A program made the position numbers and the translations under genes. Of a stretch of DNA of 64,000 nt, positions 35,979-45,314 are shown piece after piece. The notes below the pieces were generated by a model. The model did no database searches and was not told the DNA's origin. It saw nothing but the letters and a program-made list of their open reading frames with translations. Location of the stretch: positions 1 through 64,000 of the forward strand of contig CAKQQU010000001.1 in the NCBI GenBank assembly GCA_934271085.1, read 5' to 3'. Position 1 is the first letter of the stretch, and each line of letters begins with the position of its first letter. The stretch is from an uncultured Bacillota bacterium. GTDB lineage: Bacteria; Bacillota; Dehalobacteriia; UBA4068.

Positions 35979-36626
35979 ATGCCTGAACAGGGAATCGTCA
36001 TTCTGGGCATTGTTATCGTGATTATTTTGCTGTTACTGGCCCAATTATATCTTTCCACAAGAAAAGGACGAGCCTGGGGACTGATCCTGCCGGTAATATT
36101 TTTGGCGGTGTTTATTTATGTTAAGCTGGATATACGGCTTTTCCCTATAGATATTGTCCCTAATCAGGTGGCGGTAAATTATTATTTGACTGTGAGTTTG
36201 CTGGGGTTGACCGCATCTGCGGCTATCTATATAGCCGGACGGGCTTTGCGCCGCAGATATCTTAAGCGCAAGGAGCAGCAGCGGCAAATGCGCCTGATAG
36301 CCAAAGAGCAGCGCCAGATTGCCGCGGCCTGCGGGGAAAACAGTTTTGATGCTACCAGAAACTGGGAGAAGCAAAAACAGCGTATGGATGAGTACCGGCG
36401 CCGTCAGCTTAGTGCAGGCAGACAGCAGGGAGAGGTTTTGGCAGCCAAAGAGCAGGCCAAAAGAGAATCCAGAACAGTACGCCGTCAAAAACTGGAGTCG
36501 GCAAGCGAGCGTATTCGTCAGCAGCGGCAGAAGCATTATGACGCCCGGCTGAAGCAGGCGCAAAAAGCCGTGGAAGCCAGGCAGGCTGCCGCCAGAGAAC
36601 AGGCGGAAACAAGGGATAAGCATTGA
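35979..36626 (+). CDS. Membrane protein with a basic coiled-coil tail
   Basis: About 215 residues from the ATG at 35979; an upstream in-frame ATG (35856) would add 41 residues with no ribosome site. Three membrane segments (about 5-24, 33-50 and 69-90) are followed by a long Arg/Gln/Lys/Ala-rich tail (about 95-215) with heptad-like spacing, likely an extended cytosolic helix or nucleic-acid-binding tail. I do not recognise the family. The gene lies 76 bases before the ABC-F gene, same strand. Confidence 0.6.
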   Translation: MPEQGIVILGIVIVIILLLLAQLYLSTRKGRAWGLILPVIFLAVFIYVKLDIRLFPIDIVPNQVAVNYYLTVSLLGLTASAAIYIAGRALRRRYLKRKEQQRQMRLIAKEQRQIAAACGENSFDATRNWEKQKQRMDEYRRRQLSAGRQQGEVLAAKEQAKRESRTVRRQKLESASERIRQQRQKHYDARLKQAQKAVEARQAAAREQAETRDKH

Positions 36627-36702
36627 AATCAGCTTAATTGATATATAAAACCAGGTATGATAAAAGATATTGCAGTGATGATCGCAGATAGCGGGGAAAA
36701 AA

Positions 36703-38646
36703 ATGCAGATTGCAGCAGGCCATGAACTGAGCGTGTCCTTTGTGACACGCCGCCTTTTTGACAACGTAAATTTTCAGATAAACAATAATTCCCATGTGGG
36801 GCTGGTGGGAATGAACGGCTGTGGTAAATCCACCCTTTTTAAAGTTATTTCCGGTCGTTTGCAGCCAGACCAGGGACAGGTGACTTTCAGCAGGGAGACG
36901 CGTCTGGCTTATATGGAGCAGTTTCTGTCTTCCGGGGAGGATGATACCCTTTATCAGGCAGTGCGGCAGGTATTTGCTGATCTGATAAAAATGGATCAGC
37001 AGATCAACCAGATAAACGACCGGCTGGAAGAAAACCATTCTTCTGCCCTTATTGCAGAGCAGCAAAGCTTGCGGGAGCAGTATGCCGACCGGGGCGGCTA
37101 TACTTACGAAGCCCGCATACGCTCCACTTTATTGGGGCTGGGCTTTGAGGAAAGGGATCTGCTACTGCCGGTAAAGGCTCTTTCCGGCGGTCAGCGTTCC
37201 AAAGCGGCCCTGGCCAGAGTATTGCTGAGCGACGCAAATCTGCTGCTGCTGGACGAGCCCACCAATCATCTGGATATTGCCAGTATAGAATGGCTGGAAA
37301 ACTTTTTGAGCAATTACCGGGGCGCCTTTGTGGTTATTTCTCACGACCGCTATTTTCTTGATAAGGTTACTAATGAGACCTGGGCGTTTGATCATGGATC
37401 CCTGCGCTGTTTCAGCGGCAATTACAGCGCCCATCTGGAAAAAAAGGCTGGCCAGGACGAGGCTGTTCGCCGTCGTTATCAGAACCAGATGCGGGAGATA
37501 CGGCGGATAGAGGGCATAATAGCCCAGCAGAAGAAATTTAATCAGGCCCGTAATTATGTAACCATTGCCAGCAAGCAAAAGCAATTGGACCGTATTAAGG
37601 CAGAGCTGGTGGCTCCGGAAAGCGCCGAGCGCACTTTGGGTTTTAATTTCAATTCGCCGCCTCCCGGCGGTAATGATGTGCTGGAATTGCATCAGCTTTC
37701 CAAAAGTTTTGGCGGCAAACGGCTTTTTGGTAATCTGGATCTTCATGTGCAGCGTGGAGAACGTATTTTTCTGCTTGGCCGCAACGGCTGCGGCAAATCA
37801 ACGCTGATGAAGATCATTGTTGGCCAGGAGCAGGCTGACAGCGGACTGGTGCAGCTGGGGACCAATATAATCCCGGCCTATTACGATCAGATCCATAGCG
37901 GGCTTAGCGGCAGTGAAAGCATACTTGAATATTTTACCGCCAAATATCCCTTGATGACCCAGACGCATATCCGTACCATGCTGGGAAGCTTCCTCTTTTC
38001 CGGAGAAAGTGTGGAGAAAAGTATCAGCGATCTTTCCGGTGGTGAAAAGGCGCGCTTGCAGTTGCTGGAGCTGATAATGCAGCCTGCTAATCTGCTGCTG
38101 CTGGATGAGCCCTCCAACCATCTGGATATTGACAGCAAGGAGGCTGTGGAGGAAGCTCTGATGGAGTATCCCGGTGCTATGCTGGTGGTATCTCATGACC
38201 GTTATTTGATAAACCGGCTGGCAGACAGAATATATCATATGGATGAGAACGGGCTTTCCGAGAGCATCGGTAATTATGACGACTATCTGGAGCAGCTTAA
38301 TAAAGGATTCGGTATCAAAACCAGTTTTTTTGCTCCCGCAGATGTTATGACCGGCGATGACAAACCGGCAGAGGATACATCGGTATCCACAGGGGCTGAC
38401 GACTACCGCCGCCGCAAAGAGATACAGGCTGAACAGCGAAGGCTGGCTAAAAAGAAAAGCAGGCTGCAGGAAGAGATAGCCCAAAAAGAGGAGGATCTGG
38501 ACGGGATAAACGAGCAGATAGCAGCCTGCGCTCCCGAAGATTATCTGCTTCTTATGGAATTTGCCGAAGAAAAGGATAAGCTGGAAGAAGAATTGCTGGA
38601 GCTTATGGAAAACCTGGAAGATCTTGGTAATTGCGGGCAAGATTAA
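36703..38646 (+). CDS. ABC-F family ATPase (Uup/YdiF-like)
   Basis: 647 residues with two ABC ATPase cassettes and no membrane helices, the mark of ABC-F proteins that act on the ribosome. Cassette 1: GMNGCGKSTLFK, LSGGQRSKAALARVL, LLLDEPTNHLD. Cassette 2: GRNGCGKSTLMK, LSGGEKARLQLLEL, LLLDEPSNHLD. The linker between them (about 240-310) is the charged P-site-tRNA-interaction motif region. The C-terminal coiled coil (about 565-645, rich in K, E and Q) resembles Uup/YdiF. Possible roles are rescue of stalled ribosomes or translation quality control; antibiotic protection cannot be excluded. GGGGA lies before the ATG. Confidence 0.9.
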   Translation: MQIAAGHELSVSFVTRRLFDNVNFQINNNSHVGLVGMNGCGKSTLFKVISGRLQPDQGQVTFSRETRLAYMEQFLSSGEDDTLYQAVRQVFADLIKMDQQINQINDRLEENHSSALIAEQQSLREQYADRGGYTYEARIRSTLLGLGFEERDLLLPVKALSGGQRSKAALARVLLSDANLLLLDEPTNHLDIASIEWLENFLSNYRGAFVVISHDRYFLDKVTNETWAFDHGSLRCFSGNYSAHLEKKAGQDEAVRRRYQNQMREIRRIEGIIAQQKKFNQARNYVTIASKQKQLDRIKAELVAPESAERTLGFNFNSPPPGGNDVLELHQLSKSFGGKRLFGNLDLHVQRGERIFLLGRNGCGKSTLMKIIVGQEQADSGLVQLGTNIIPAYYDQIHSGLSGSESILEYFTAKYPLMTQTHIRTMLGSFLFSGESVEKSISDLSGGEKARLQLLELIMQPANLLLLDEPSNHLDIDSKEAVEEALMEYPGAMLVVSHDRYLINRLADRIYHMDENGLSESIGNYDDYLEQLNKGFGIKTSFFAPADVMTGDDKPAEDTSVSTGADDYRRRKEIQAEQRRLAKKKSRLQEEIAQKEEDLDGINEQIAACAPEDYLLLMEFAEEKDKLEEELLELMENLEDLGNCGQD

Positions 38647-38740
38647 AAAAGACCTTTACAAATATTTCTCCTTATGATAATATATTGTGGCTGGCATTTA
38701 TACAGTAATGCCAGGAATGTGGATGAAAGAGGTGACCAGA

Positions 38741-38941
38741 GTGAAAAAAGGTATCCATCCTGAATATCATGAGGCAGAAGTTATTTGCGCATGCGGTAAC
38801 CGTTTTAAGACCGGATCTACCAAAAAAGAGATTAAAGTCGAAGTTTGCTCCGCTTGCCATCCGTTTTATACCGGCACTAAAAGACTTATGGTCGAGGCCG
38901 GCGGTCGCGTAGATAAGTTCAAAAAGAAATACGGTCTGTAA
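38741..38941 (+). CDS. rpmE: 50S ribosomal protein L31 (zinc type)
   Basis: 66 residues starting at GTG (38741), with GAGGTG eight bases before; an ATG frame from 38687 adds residues with no match. It has the C+ form with both zinc cysteine pairs, ICACGNRF and [11 protein letters not shown], and the typical KKGIHPEY start and [10 protein letters not shown] end. L31 sits at the 50S-30S bridge. It is a single-gene unit with its own terminator. In many Firmicutes rpmE lies next to the DUF1385-prfA genes; here it is separated from them by 28 kb. Confidence 0.97.
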   Translation: MKKGIHPEYHEAEVICACGNRFKTGSTKKEIKVEVCSACHPFYTGTKRLMVEAGGRVDKFKKKYGL

Positions 38942-38956
38942 ACCGACGATTTTCTT

Positions 38957-38986
38957 AAAGAAGCCGCTCAAAGCGGCTTCTTTTCT
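38957..38986 (+). terminator. Rho-independent terminator of rpmE
   Basis: 12-bp stem AAAGAAGCCGCT and complement, CAA loop, TTTTC tail. Confidence 0.88.
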
Positions 38987-39120
38987 TTATACGGGAAAAG
39001 GATATTATATGTTTTTTTGTAAATTTTTGCGATAATTTACCGCGCTATGGAAAAGTAAAAGAAGCAGTGGTATTATGAAATCAGCAAACATAGCTTGCGT
39101 CAAGAAGGAGGATGAAAATA

Positions 39121-40112
39121 TGAAACGAAATCTGTTTTTGTTGTTGATCCTTGTCTTATGTATGGCTCTGGTTTTTACCGCTTGCGGCAATGATGAACAG
39201 GCCCCGCCGGTAGATGATGACGGCGAAGAAGGAGATGAGGTCGTGCCTACCGCCTGGTATGATATGGTAAAAGTGGATTGGGAGGAAAAAACCGTTGACC
39301 TGGATACCGGCATAACCATGGCCTATATGGTCTGCGGCCCCGAGGACGGCACTCCTATCGTGTTGATACACGGAGCCACCGACAGCCGTATTTCCTGGGC
39401 CCAGGTAGCGCCTATCCTGGCTGAAAAATACCGTGTTTATGTGCCTGAACTGCGCGGTCATGGCAATACTGATAAGCCCGATCCTGCGGAAGGCGCCTAC
39501 ACAGTTGATCAGCATACCCAGGACATAGTTGCTTTCCTGAAAGCCGTTGGTCTGGAAAAGGCTAATATAGCCGGTCATTCCCTGGGTTCCTTCATTGCCC
39601 AGCAGTTGGCTGTTCAGGCTCCCGATATGGTCAGCACCATTACCCTGATAGCTTCCGGCGCTGTTACTACCGGGAATGAAACTTTGGGTTGGGTCTATAA
39701 TGGTGATGGTACTGATTATCTGGGCGTACATGGTTATGATGCCGAACAGGCCATGCCCGAAGGCTTCCTCCGCGACTGGACTGCCTGCACCAATGAGGAT
39801 GCTGATTTTTGCGAGGCTATTTATCAGCACGCTGCCGCTTTGCCCTATGCTGACTGGGCCTATATCTTTGGCGGTATATTGGAATATGACAGCAGCGCCC
39901 AACTGGCAGAGATAACCTGCCCGGTACAGATCATCTGGGGTACAGAGGATGTTATCTTTTCTGCCGAGGACGAGCAGGCCTTGCAGGATGGTCTGACTTC
40001 TGCTGAAACTGTCAAGTTTGAGCAGATCGAAGGCGCCTCTCACAATACCCATTGGGACAGCAAGGCTATCGCTTCTCAGGTAGCAGGCTTGATCGGTGAC
40101 TTTGCTAAATAG
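39121..40112 (+). CDS. Alpha/beta hydrolase lipoprotein
   Basis: 330 residues from the ATG at 39121 (AAGGAGG before it). A signal peptide with lipobox (LVFTACGN) and a short acidic linker precede an alpha/beta-hydrolase domain. The nucleophile is in ANIAGHSLGSFIAQQLA, the acid in IIWGTEDVIFSAEDE, and the His in EGASHNTHWDS; the oxyanion part is PIVLIHGATDSRISW. Being lipid-anchored outside the membrane is unusual for this fold, which includes esterases, haloperoxidase-like and C-C hydrolases. Substrate unknown. A strong terminator follows. Confidence 0.88.
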
Positions 40113-40157
40113 TTGTTATGCTGCAAGCTGGGTTTGCGTAAATTAAATATTAAAAGC

Positions 40158-40192
40158 AAAAATACCCAACGGTTATGCCGTTGGGTATTTTT
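40158..40192. terminator. Bidirectional rho-independent terminator
   Basis: Perfect 15-bp stem (AAAAATACCCAACGG and complement) with a TTATG loop; A and T runs on both sides. Confidence 0.93.
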
Positions 40193-40429
40193 GACCTGCA
40201 TGGGGATAAAGCAGTTGGAAGTGAGGAATAGCTTGCTATTTCTGCTGTTCCTGTTCCTGCTGTTGCTGGCACTGCTGATCCTGCTGCATGTTTTTGGCCT
40301 TATCAGTATTTTTCTTGATCTGACCTCCAATACTTGTTTTATTGCGGCATTGCTAGTATGCCCCTGCCACAGTTGATTATTCGTGTTAAAAATGCTATTA
40401 TTAAAAAAATTCCATTGGGAGGTGTAACC
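40193..40429. other. Intergenic region with a CTG/CAG low-complexity patch
   Basis: Between the hydrolase terminator and the ACT-domain gene. It contains a run of CTG/TTC triplets (40241-40294). On the plus strand this reads as a leucine-rich hydrophobic frame without ribosome site; on the minus strand it reads as a glutamine-rich 27-codon frame (40319-40236) with GGAGG four bases before a possible ATC start and the 40158-40192 hairpin after it. Neither is called as a gene. Confidence 0.4.
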
Positions 40430-40861
40430 ATGGCTGTTAAACAAATTTCTGTTTTTATTGAAAACAGGCCGGGACGTTTGCTTAAAGTAACCCAGTGCCT
40501 GACTGAAAAAGGGGTCAATATACATGCTCTTTCCGCTGCAGATACTGCAGATTTCGGCATACTCAGGCTGATAGTGGATAAATCAGATGTGGCTTATCAG
40601 GCTTTAAAAGAAGAGGGCTTTACCGTTTTGGAAAACGAGGTGCTGGTTATCAAAGTTGCGGATCGTCCAGGTGGCCTTAATGAGGCGCTGCAGGTTCTGG
40701 ATGCCGCCGGTATCGGTGTGGATTATATTTATGCTTTTTATAACAGCGATAAGGCTACTGCCCTTAATATCATCAAGGTCGACGATATGGAAAAGGCTGT
40801 AACTGCCCTGGCTGCCGCAGGTATCCGTTTGCTGGATAATAAAGATTTTTGCGCCTGTTAG
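40430..40861 (+). CDS. Protein of two ACT domains
   Basis: 143 residues made of two ACT ligand-binding domains: residues 3-66 (KQISVFIENRPGRLLKVTQC) and 69-140 (VLVIKVADRPGGLNEALQVL). ACT domains bind amino acids and give feedback control; stand-alone pairs like this are common in Clostridia and archaea, often near phenylacetate-CoA ligase or amino-acid genes, and their partner is usually unknown. GGGAGGTG precedes the ATG; a frame from 40334 is an artefact of reading upstream. A terminator follows, so it is a single-gene unit. Confidence 0.88.
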   Translation: MAVKQISVFIENRPGRLLKVTQCLTEKGVNIHALSAADTADFGILRLIVDKSDVAYQALKEEGFTVLENEVLVIKVADRPGGLNEALQVLDAAGIGVDYIYAFYNSDKATALNIIKVDDMEKAVTALAAAGIRLLDNKDFCAC

Positions 40862-40893
40862 TATTTTTTTGTTCTCGGGCTGAAAAGATTTTC

Positions 40894-40924
40894 AGAGAGC
40901 TGTTCTGCGAACGGCTCTCTTTTC
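40894..40924 (+). terminator. Rho-independent terminator of the ACT-domain gene
   Basis: 12-bp stem AGAGAGCTGTTC / GAACGGCTCTCT (one G-U pair), TGC loop, TTTTC tail. Confidence 0.85.
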
Positions 40925-40962
40925 ATATATTGCCACAAAAGGGCAAAGAAAGGTCTGAGAAT

Positions 40963-41664
40963 ATGAAAATATCCAAAATATTTTTTATCGCACTGATCTC
41001 TATTTCTATTTTACTTTTGGCCGGCTGCGGTTTGGTTGATAATCTGCAAAATTATAAAGACAGCGGCAGCGCAGAGGATATACCTGAGCCGGATAACGGG
41101 CAGACTATACAGCAGCAGGTGGAATTGACGGATCAGGATCAGCAGGGGCCTGTTGATGAAAAAGATACGGATGAGCAACCTACTGCCAGCAGCGGCGATA
41201 TAACAGGCGATCCCAAAGGTGAAGACGGCAGTCAGAATGAGCAGCAAAAACCGGTGGTCGGTGATAATGAGCTGGAAGTTGTGCTTTATTTTATGAACAG
41301 CGACGGTTCCTCCCTGGAAGGGGAGACCAGAGTTATCCCCAAGCAGGAAGGTCTGGCCCGCGCTACCATTAATCAGCTTATAGCAGGTCCCAAAAGTGCT
41401 TCCCTTAGCCCGACATTGCCCTCTTCAGCCTCTCTGGAAGGTATTAATATAGCAAACGGCGTTTGTACAGTAGATTTTAATTCCTCGCTGCTGAATGATA
41501 TGTCAGAGGATACGGACGATCAACTGCTGGCTCTTTACAGCATAGTCAATACCCTTACCCAGTTCGATACCATTGATCAGGTAAAGATACTGGTAGGCGG
41601 CAGGACATTGGATACTCTGGGCGGGGTGGATGTTTCTTCTGCTCTTGCTCCCATGAAATTCTAA
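40963..41664 (+). CDS. GerMN-domain lipoprotein
   Basis: 233 residues from the ATG at 40963 (AAGGTCTGAG before it). A signal peptide with lipobox (ILLLAGCG), an acidic Asp/Gln/Glu-rich linker (about 25-95) and a GerMN domain (about 100-228): VVLYFMNSDGSSLEGETRVI, EGLARATINQLIAGP, VCTVDFNSSLLND and the final LVGGRTLDTLGGVDVS. GerMN domains occur in the sporulation/germination lipoprotein GerM and in other envelope proteins. GerM itself has two such domains; here there is one, so a spore role is possible but not shown. It ends at a shared terminator. Confidence 0.85.
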   Translation: MKISKIFFIALISISILLLAGCGLVDNLQNYKDSGSAEDIPEPDNGQTIQQQVELTDQDQQGPVDEKDTDEQPTASSGDITGDPKGEDGSQNEQQKPVVGDNELEVVLYFMNSDGSSLEGETRVIPKQEGLARATINQLIAGPKSASLSPTLPSSASLEGINIANGVCTVDFNSSLLNDMSEDTDDQLLALYSIVNTLTQFDTIDQVKILVGGRTLDTLGGVDVSSALAPMKF

Positions 41665-41685
41665 CTTGCTGCTATTATATACGGC

Positions 41686-41725
41686 AAAAAGCCCTTTCAT
41701 AAAAAATATGAAAGGGCTTTTTTTT
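41686..41725. terminator. Bidirectional rho-independent terminator
   Basis: 16-bp perfect stem (AAAAAGCCCTTTCATA and complement) with AAAAA loop, long T run. Separates the GerMN gene from the end of the secA-to-rdgB operon. Confidence 0.93.
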
Positions 41726-41753
41726 GACTGAATAAGGAAATATCATAGACTGT

Positions 41754-42362
41754 TTATATTTTTTTCAGCATAGCGGCAATTTTGCTCATGGCGCGTCCCC
41801 GATGGCTTATAGCGTTTTTTTCTTCGTCAGTAAGCTGCGCCATGGTTTTGGCCAGTTCCGGCAGGTAAAACAGGCTGTCATAGCCAAAGCCGTTTTCGCC
41901 GCATTCTAAATGAGCTATCCTTCCGGGGCAGCGGCCTTCGATGAAAACCGCTTCTCCTTCCGGAGTTGCCAGGGCCGCGGTACATACAAAAGCTGCGGTG
42001 CGCTGATTATCGGGTACATCTTTCATGGCCGAAAGCAGTTTGGCCCGGTTGGCAGCATCGTCATGAGTATGGCCGTTTTTGTCCGCATAACGGGCGGAAT
42101 GGATGCCGGGAGCGCCGTCCAGGGCGTCTACTGTAAGGCCGCTGTCATCCGCCAGGGTCAGCAGACCGCTCATGGAAGAGGCTGCCAAAGCCTTGATGGC
42201 GGCGTTTTCCGCAAAGGTTTCGCCGTTTTCCTCGGGAGCCTCATAATCCGGATAATCGTTGAGCGATACCAGTTCCCAGTTATCCAGGCCTGCTTCGGCC
42301 ATTATTTTTTTTATTTCCTCCAGCTTATGCTGGTTGGTTGTGGCTATCAATAATCGCTTCAT
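41754..42362 (-). CDS. rdgB: XTP/dITP diphosphatase (RdgB/HAM1)
   Basis: 202 residues. It removes non-canonical purine triphosphates (ITP, dITP, XTP) from the nucleotide pool. Signature motifs are LLIATTNQHKLEEIKKI (N-terminal (S/T)xNxxK), FAENAAIKALAASS, LADDSGLTVDALDGAPGIHS and FGYDSLFYLP, and the end SHRGRAMSKIAAML. It is the last gene of the secA-prfB-tkt-rdgB string, starting within a base or two of the transketolase stop, so translation is probably coupled. The ribosome site is weak. Confidence 0.95.
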   Translation of the reverse strand: MKRLLIATTNQHKLEEIKKIMAEAGLDNWELVSLNDYPDYEAPEENGETFAENAAIKALAASSMSGLLTLADDSGLTVDALDGAPGIHSARYADKNGHTHDDAANRAKLLSAMKDVPDNQRTAAFVCTAALATPEGEAVFIEGRCPGRIAHLECGENGFGYDSLFYLPELAKTMAQLTDEEKNAISHRGRAMSKIAAMLKKI

Positions 42363-42363
42363 T

Positions 42364-43311
42364 TTATTTCTTTTTTGCCAGTACCTGTTTGATGCGTGTG
42401 GCTACGTTTTCCGCATCCAGACCATAATGCTTAAGCAAGGCAGCAGGTGAGCCGCTTTGACCGAAGCAATCCTCAATGCCGCAGCGGGCAAAAGGAGCGT
42501 CGCTGTTGCCGGCCAGCGTTTCCGCTACAGCAGAGCCAAGGCCGCCGATAATACTGTGTTCTTCCAAAGTCATAGCAGCGCCGCAGCGGGCTGTCATATC
42601 CAAAATCAGATCGGTATCCAGTGGTTTGATAGTATGTATATCGGCTACAGCCACGCTGATACCTTCCGCAGCCAGCAGTTCTGCGGCTTCCAGGGCAGTT
42701 GCTACCATCATACCGCAAGCGAAGACCACAATATCGCCGCCCATTCTGACTATTTCTCCCCGCTCCCATTTGAAAGCGGTATCTTCGGAATATATGATAG
42801 GCGCGGCCAATCGGCCAAGACGGAGGTAAACAGGTCCATCGTATTCGGCCGCCTGCTTTACCAGCCAATTGGTGCATACTGCATCGGAAGGAACCAAAAC
42901 TGTCATATTGGGCAGGGCCCGCATTACGGCGATATCGGCAATAGCCTGATGGGTACCGCCATCCTCGCCTACGGTAAGACCGGCGTGAGAGCCGGCGATC
43001 TTTACATTAAGCCGGGGATAGCAGACGCTGTTGCGGATCTGATCCAGAGCGCGGCCGGTAACGAATACGGCAAAGCTGCTGGCGAAAACAGTTTTGCCCA
43101 TAGCTGCCATGCCCGCGGCAACACCAATCATATTGGCTTCCGCGATGCCTGCATTGAAAAAGCGCTCAGGGCAGACTTTGGCAAAAGCAGCGCTTTTGGT
43201 AGATTGGGACAGGTCTGCATCCATAACGATAAGGTCTTTTTTCTCGGCGGCCAGTTCTGCCAGTGCTTTGCCGTAGGCATCTCTGGTGGCCATGGCTTTG
43301 ATCTCAGTCAT
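42364..43311 (-). CDS. Transketolase, C-terminal subunit
   Basis: 315 residues from the ATG at 43311 (GGGAGGAT before it). It carries the pyrimidine-binding (PYR) domain (about 1-170: ATRDAYGKALAELA, DADLSQSTKSAAFA, RFFNAGIAEANMIGVAAG, AGLTVGEDGGTHQAIADIA) with the activating Glu in GIAEAN, and the C-terminal transketolase domain (about 190-310). With the preceding gene it forms a split transketolase of the kind common in Clostridia and archaea, which moves two-carbon units in the pentose-phosphate pathway. The start is 17 bases after the N-terminal subunit ends. Confidence 0.93.
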   Translation of the reverse strand: MTEIKAMATRDAYGKALAELAAEKKDLIVMDADLSQSTKSAAFAKVCPERFFNAGIAEANMIGVAAGMAAMGKTVFASSFAVFVTGRALDQIRNSVCYPRLNVKIAGSHAGLTVGEDGGTHQAIADIAVMRALPNMTVLVPSDAVCTNWLVKQAAEYDGPVYLRLGRLAAPIIYSEDTAFKWERGEIVRMGGDIVVFACGMMVATALEAAELLAAEGISVAVADIHTIKPLDTDLILDMTARCGAAMTLEEHSIIGGLGSAVAETLAGNSDAPFARCGIEDCFGQSGSPAALLKHYGLDAENVATRIKQVLAKKK

Positions 43312-43328
43312 TTTATTATCCTCCCTGG

Positions 43329-44147
43329 CTAATCTTCCCAAAACAGCTCGGCAAGAGCTTGCTGAGCCTGTTCGCTGTTAGGGGCTACTCCATGCCATCC
43401 GGCCTGGTCTTCCATAAAACTGACGCCTTTACCCTTGACTGTCTCGGCAATTATCATGGTGGGTTTGCCCTGGATGCTGTGGGCTTCCCGGACGGCTGTA
43501 CGTATCGCGGCAGTGTCATGACCATCTATGCCGATAACATGCCAGCCAAAGGCCCGCCATTTGGCAGCTTCCGGTTCGGGGGACATAACGTCGGTGATAC
43601 GGCCGTCTATCTGCAAATGGTTATGATCCAGAAAAGCGGTAAGATTATCCAGCTTATAATGGGCAGCCAGCATGGCGGCCTCCCATACCTGGCCTTCCTG
43701 GGTTTCTCCATCTCCCAGCAGGGCATAGACCCGGTTCTTCAGGCCATCCATTTTGGATACCATAGCCATACCGCAGGCGGCGGAGATTCCCTGTCCCAGG
43801 GAACCGGTGGACATATCTATACCGGGAAGCTTATGCATATCGGGATGTCCCTGCAGTCTGCTGCCCAGCTTGCGCAGATCAGCCAGTTCCTCCACCGGGA
43901 AGAAGCCTTTAAGAGCCAGAGCAGCGTAAAGAGCAGGTGCTGCATGGCCTTTGCTCAGCACAAAGCGATCCCGGTCATATTTTCCGGGATCATCGGGATC
44001 CACATTAAGTATGTCATTGTAAAGTACGGCGATAATATCTGCGGCCGAAAGGGAGCCGCCCGGGTGACCGCTGCCTGCAGCCGCGATCATTTTGATGATT
44101 TCCCGCCTGATTTGGACGGCAAATCTGTCGGTATCAGCAAAATTCAT
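43329..44147 (-). CDS. Transketolase, N-terminal (thiamine diphosphate) subunit
   Basis: 272 residues. The thiamine-diphosphate domain: [17 protein letters not shown] near the start, [29 protein letters not shown], and the ThDP-Mg motif [17 protein letters not shown] ending in [11 protein letters not shown] (GDG to N). Length fits the N-half of split transketolases. GGAGGAG precedes the ATG. Position in the secA-prfB operon is unusual metabolically but probably reflects shared growth-rate control. Confidence 0.94.
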   Translation of the reverse strand: MNFADTDRFAVQIRREIIKMIAAAGSGHPGGSLSAADIIAVLYNDILNVDPDDPGKYDRDRFVLSKGHAAPALYAALALKGFFPVEELADLRKLGSRLQGHPDMHKLPGIDMSTGSLGQGISAACGMAMVSKMDGLKNRVYALLGDGETQEGQVWEAAMLAAHYKLDNLTAFLDHNHLQIDGRITDVMSPEPEAAKWRAFGWHVIGIDGHDTAAIRTAVREAHSIQGKPTMIIAETVKGKGVSFMEDQAGWHGVAPNSEQAQQALAELFWED

Positions 44148-44192
44148 GTTGTTCTCCTCCTCATTATTGATAAATACCTGTTATTCAAGAGT

Positions 44193-45291
44193 TTAGTCTT
44201 TTGAGGCATATTGGCGAAGATAAGCGGCGATAAATCCATCCAGATCTCCATCCATCACTGCATCTGTATTGCCCATTTCATAACCGGTACGGTGATCTTT
44301 TACCAGCCGGTAGGGCTGGAATACATAGGAGCGTATCTGACTGCCCCAGCCTATATCCTGCTGCTCGCCTCTGAGAGCCGCCATCTCCGCTTCCCGTTCC
44401 CGGATCTTTTTATCCAGAAGCTTAGCCTTGAGAAGCTGCATGGCTCTGTCCTTGTTGGCGAACTGACTGCGCTCATCCTGGCATTGCACCACTATGCCGG
44501 TGGGTATATGGGTAATGCGCACTGCCGAATCTGTTTTGTTAAGATGCTGACCTCCCTTGCCGGAGCTGCGGTAGGTATCAATGCGCATTTCTTCTGCAGG
44601 TATTACTATTTCATTATCATCCGCCACCTGGGGAAGAACGTCTACCGAAGCAAAGGAGGTGTGTCTGCGTCCCTGGGCGTCAAAGGGTGATATGCGTACC
44701 AGACGATGCACGCCCCGCTCGCTTTTAAGATAGCCGTAGGCATTGGCTCCGGTTACCGACAGGGTGGCTGATTTCATTCCTCCCTCGTCCGCAGGCAGGC
44801 AGTCTATCAGCTCAGCCTTGTAATGATGCCGCTCCGCCCAGCGTGTAAACATACGCAGCAGCATTTCAGCCCAATCCTGGGCTTCCAGCCCGCCTGCTCC
44901 CGCATGGATGGCAAGTATGGCGTCGTGGCTGTCGTATTCGCCGGATAGCATCTGGGAAAGCTCCAGCTCCTCCAGGAGCTTTTCAAAGGCGGCTGCGGCA
45001 TGTTCAGCCTCTTTAAGAAAGCTGTCATCCTCCAGCGCCAGCTCTAAGGCTGCCTCTGCTTCGTCGCAGGCATTCCGGGCATTCTCATAGCTTTTGACAA
45101 CTTCCCGGCGGCGGTTCAGCTTATCCACAAGGGCCTGAGCAGCTTCCCTGTCATCCCAAAAGCCGGCAGCACAGGTCTGCTCTTCCATTTTATTAATGGC
45201 TTCCTGCTTGGCCTCGATGTCAAAGAGACCTCCTGAGTGCGTCAAGACGTTTTTGCCCCTCCTGAATCAGAGGGCGGATATCTTCTATCAT
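44193..45291 (-). CDS. prfB: Peptide chain release factor 2, with programmed +1 frameshift
   Basis: RF2 releases peptides at UGA and UAA. The first 23 codons run from the ATG at 45291 (GGAGG before it) to an in-frame TGA at 45222-45220; the rest (from GAC at 45221) lies in the +1 frame to 44193. The join gives a protein of about 366 residues, the normal RF2 length. The stop-reading SPF motif is in VRISPFDAQGRRHTSF and the GGQ in SSGKGGQHLNKTDSAVR. Low RF2 lets the ribosome pause at UGA and shift, so RF2 sets its own level. A naive call starting at 45245 would have a false N-terminus. It lies 23 bases after secA. Confidence 0.95.
45219..45234 (-). promoter_or_regulatory. prfB programmed frameshift site
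   Basis: Minus-strand AGGAGGTCTCTTTGAC: an internal Shine-Dalgarno-like AGGAGG three bases before the slippery CTT, then TGA and C. This is the canonical RF2 autoregulatory frameshift signal. Confidence 0.95.
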
Positions 45292-45314
45292 ATATCCTCC
45301 TTAAAATTATGGTC

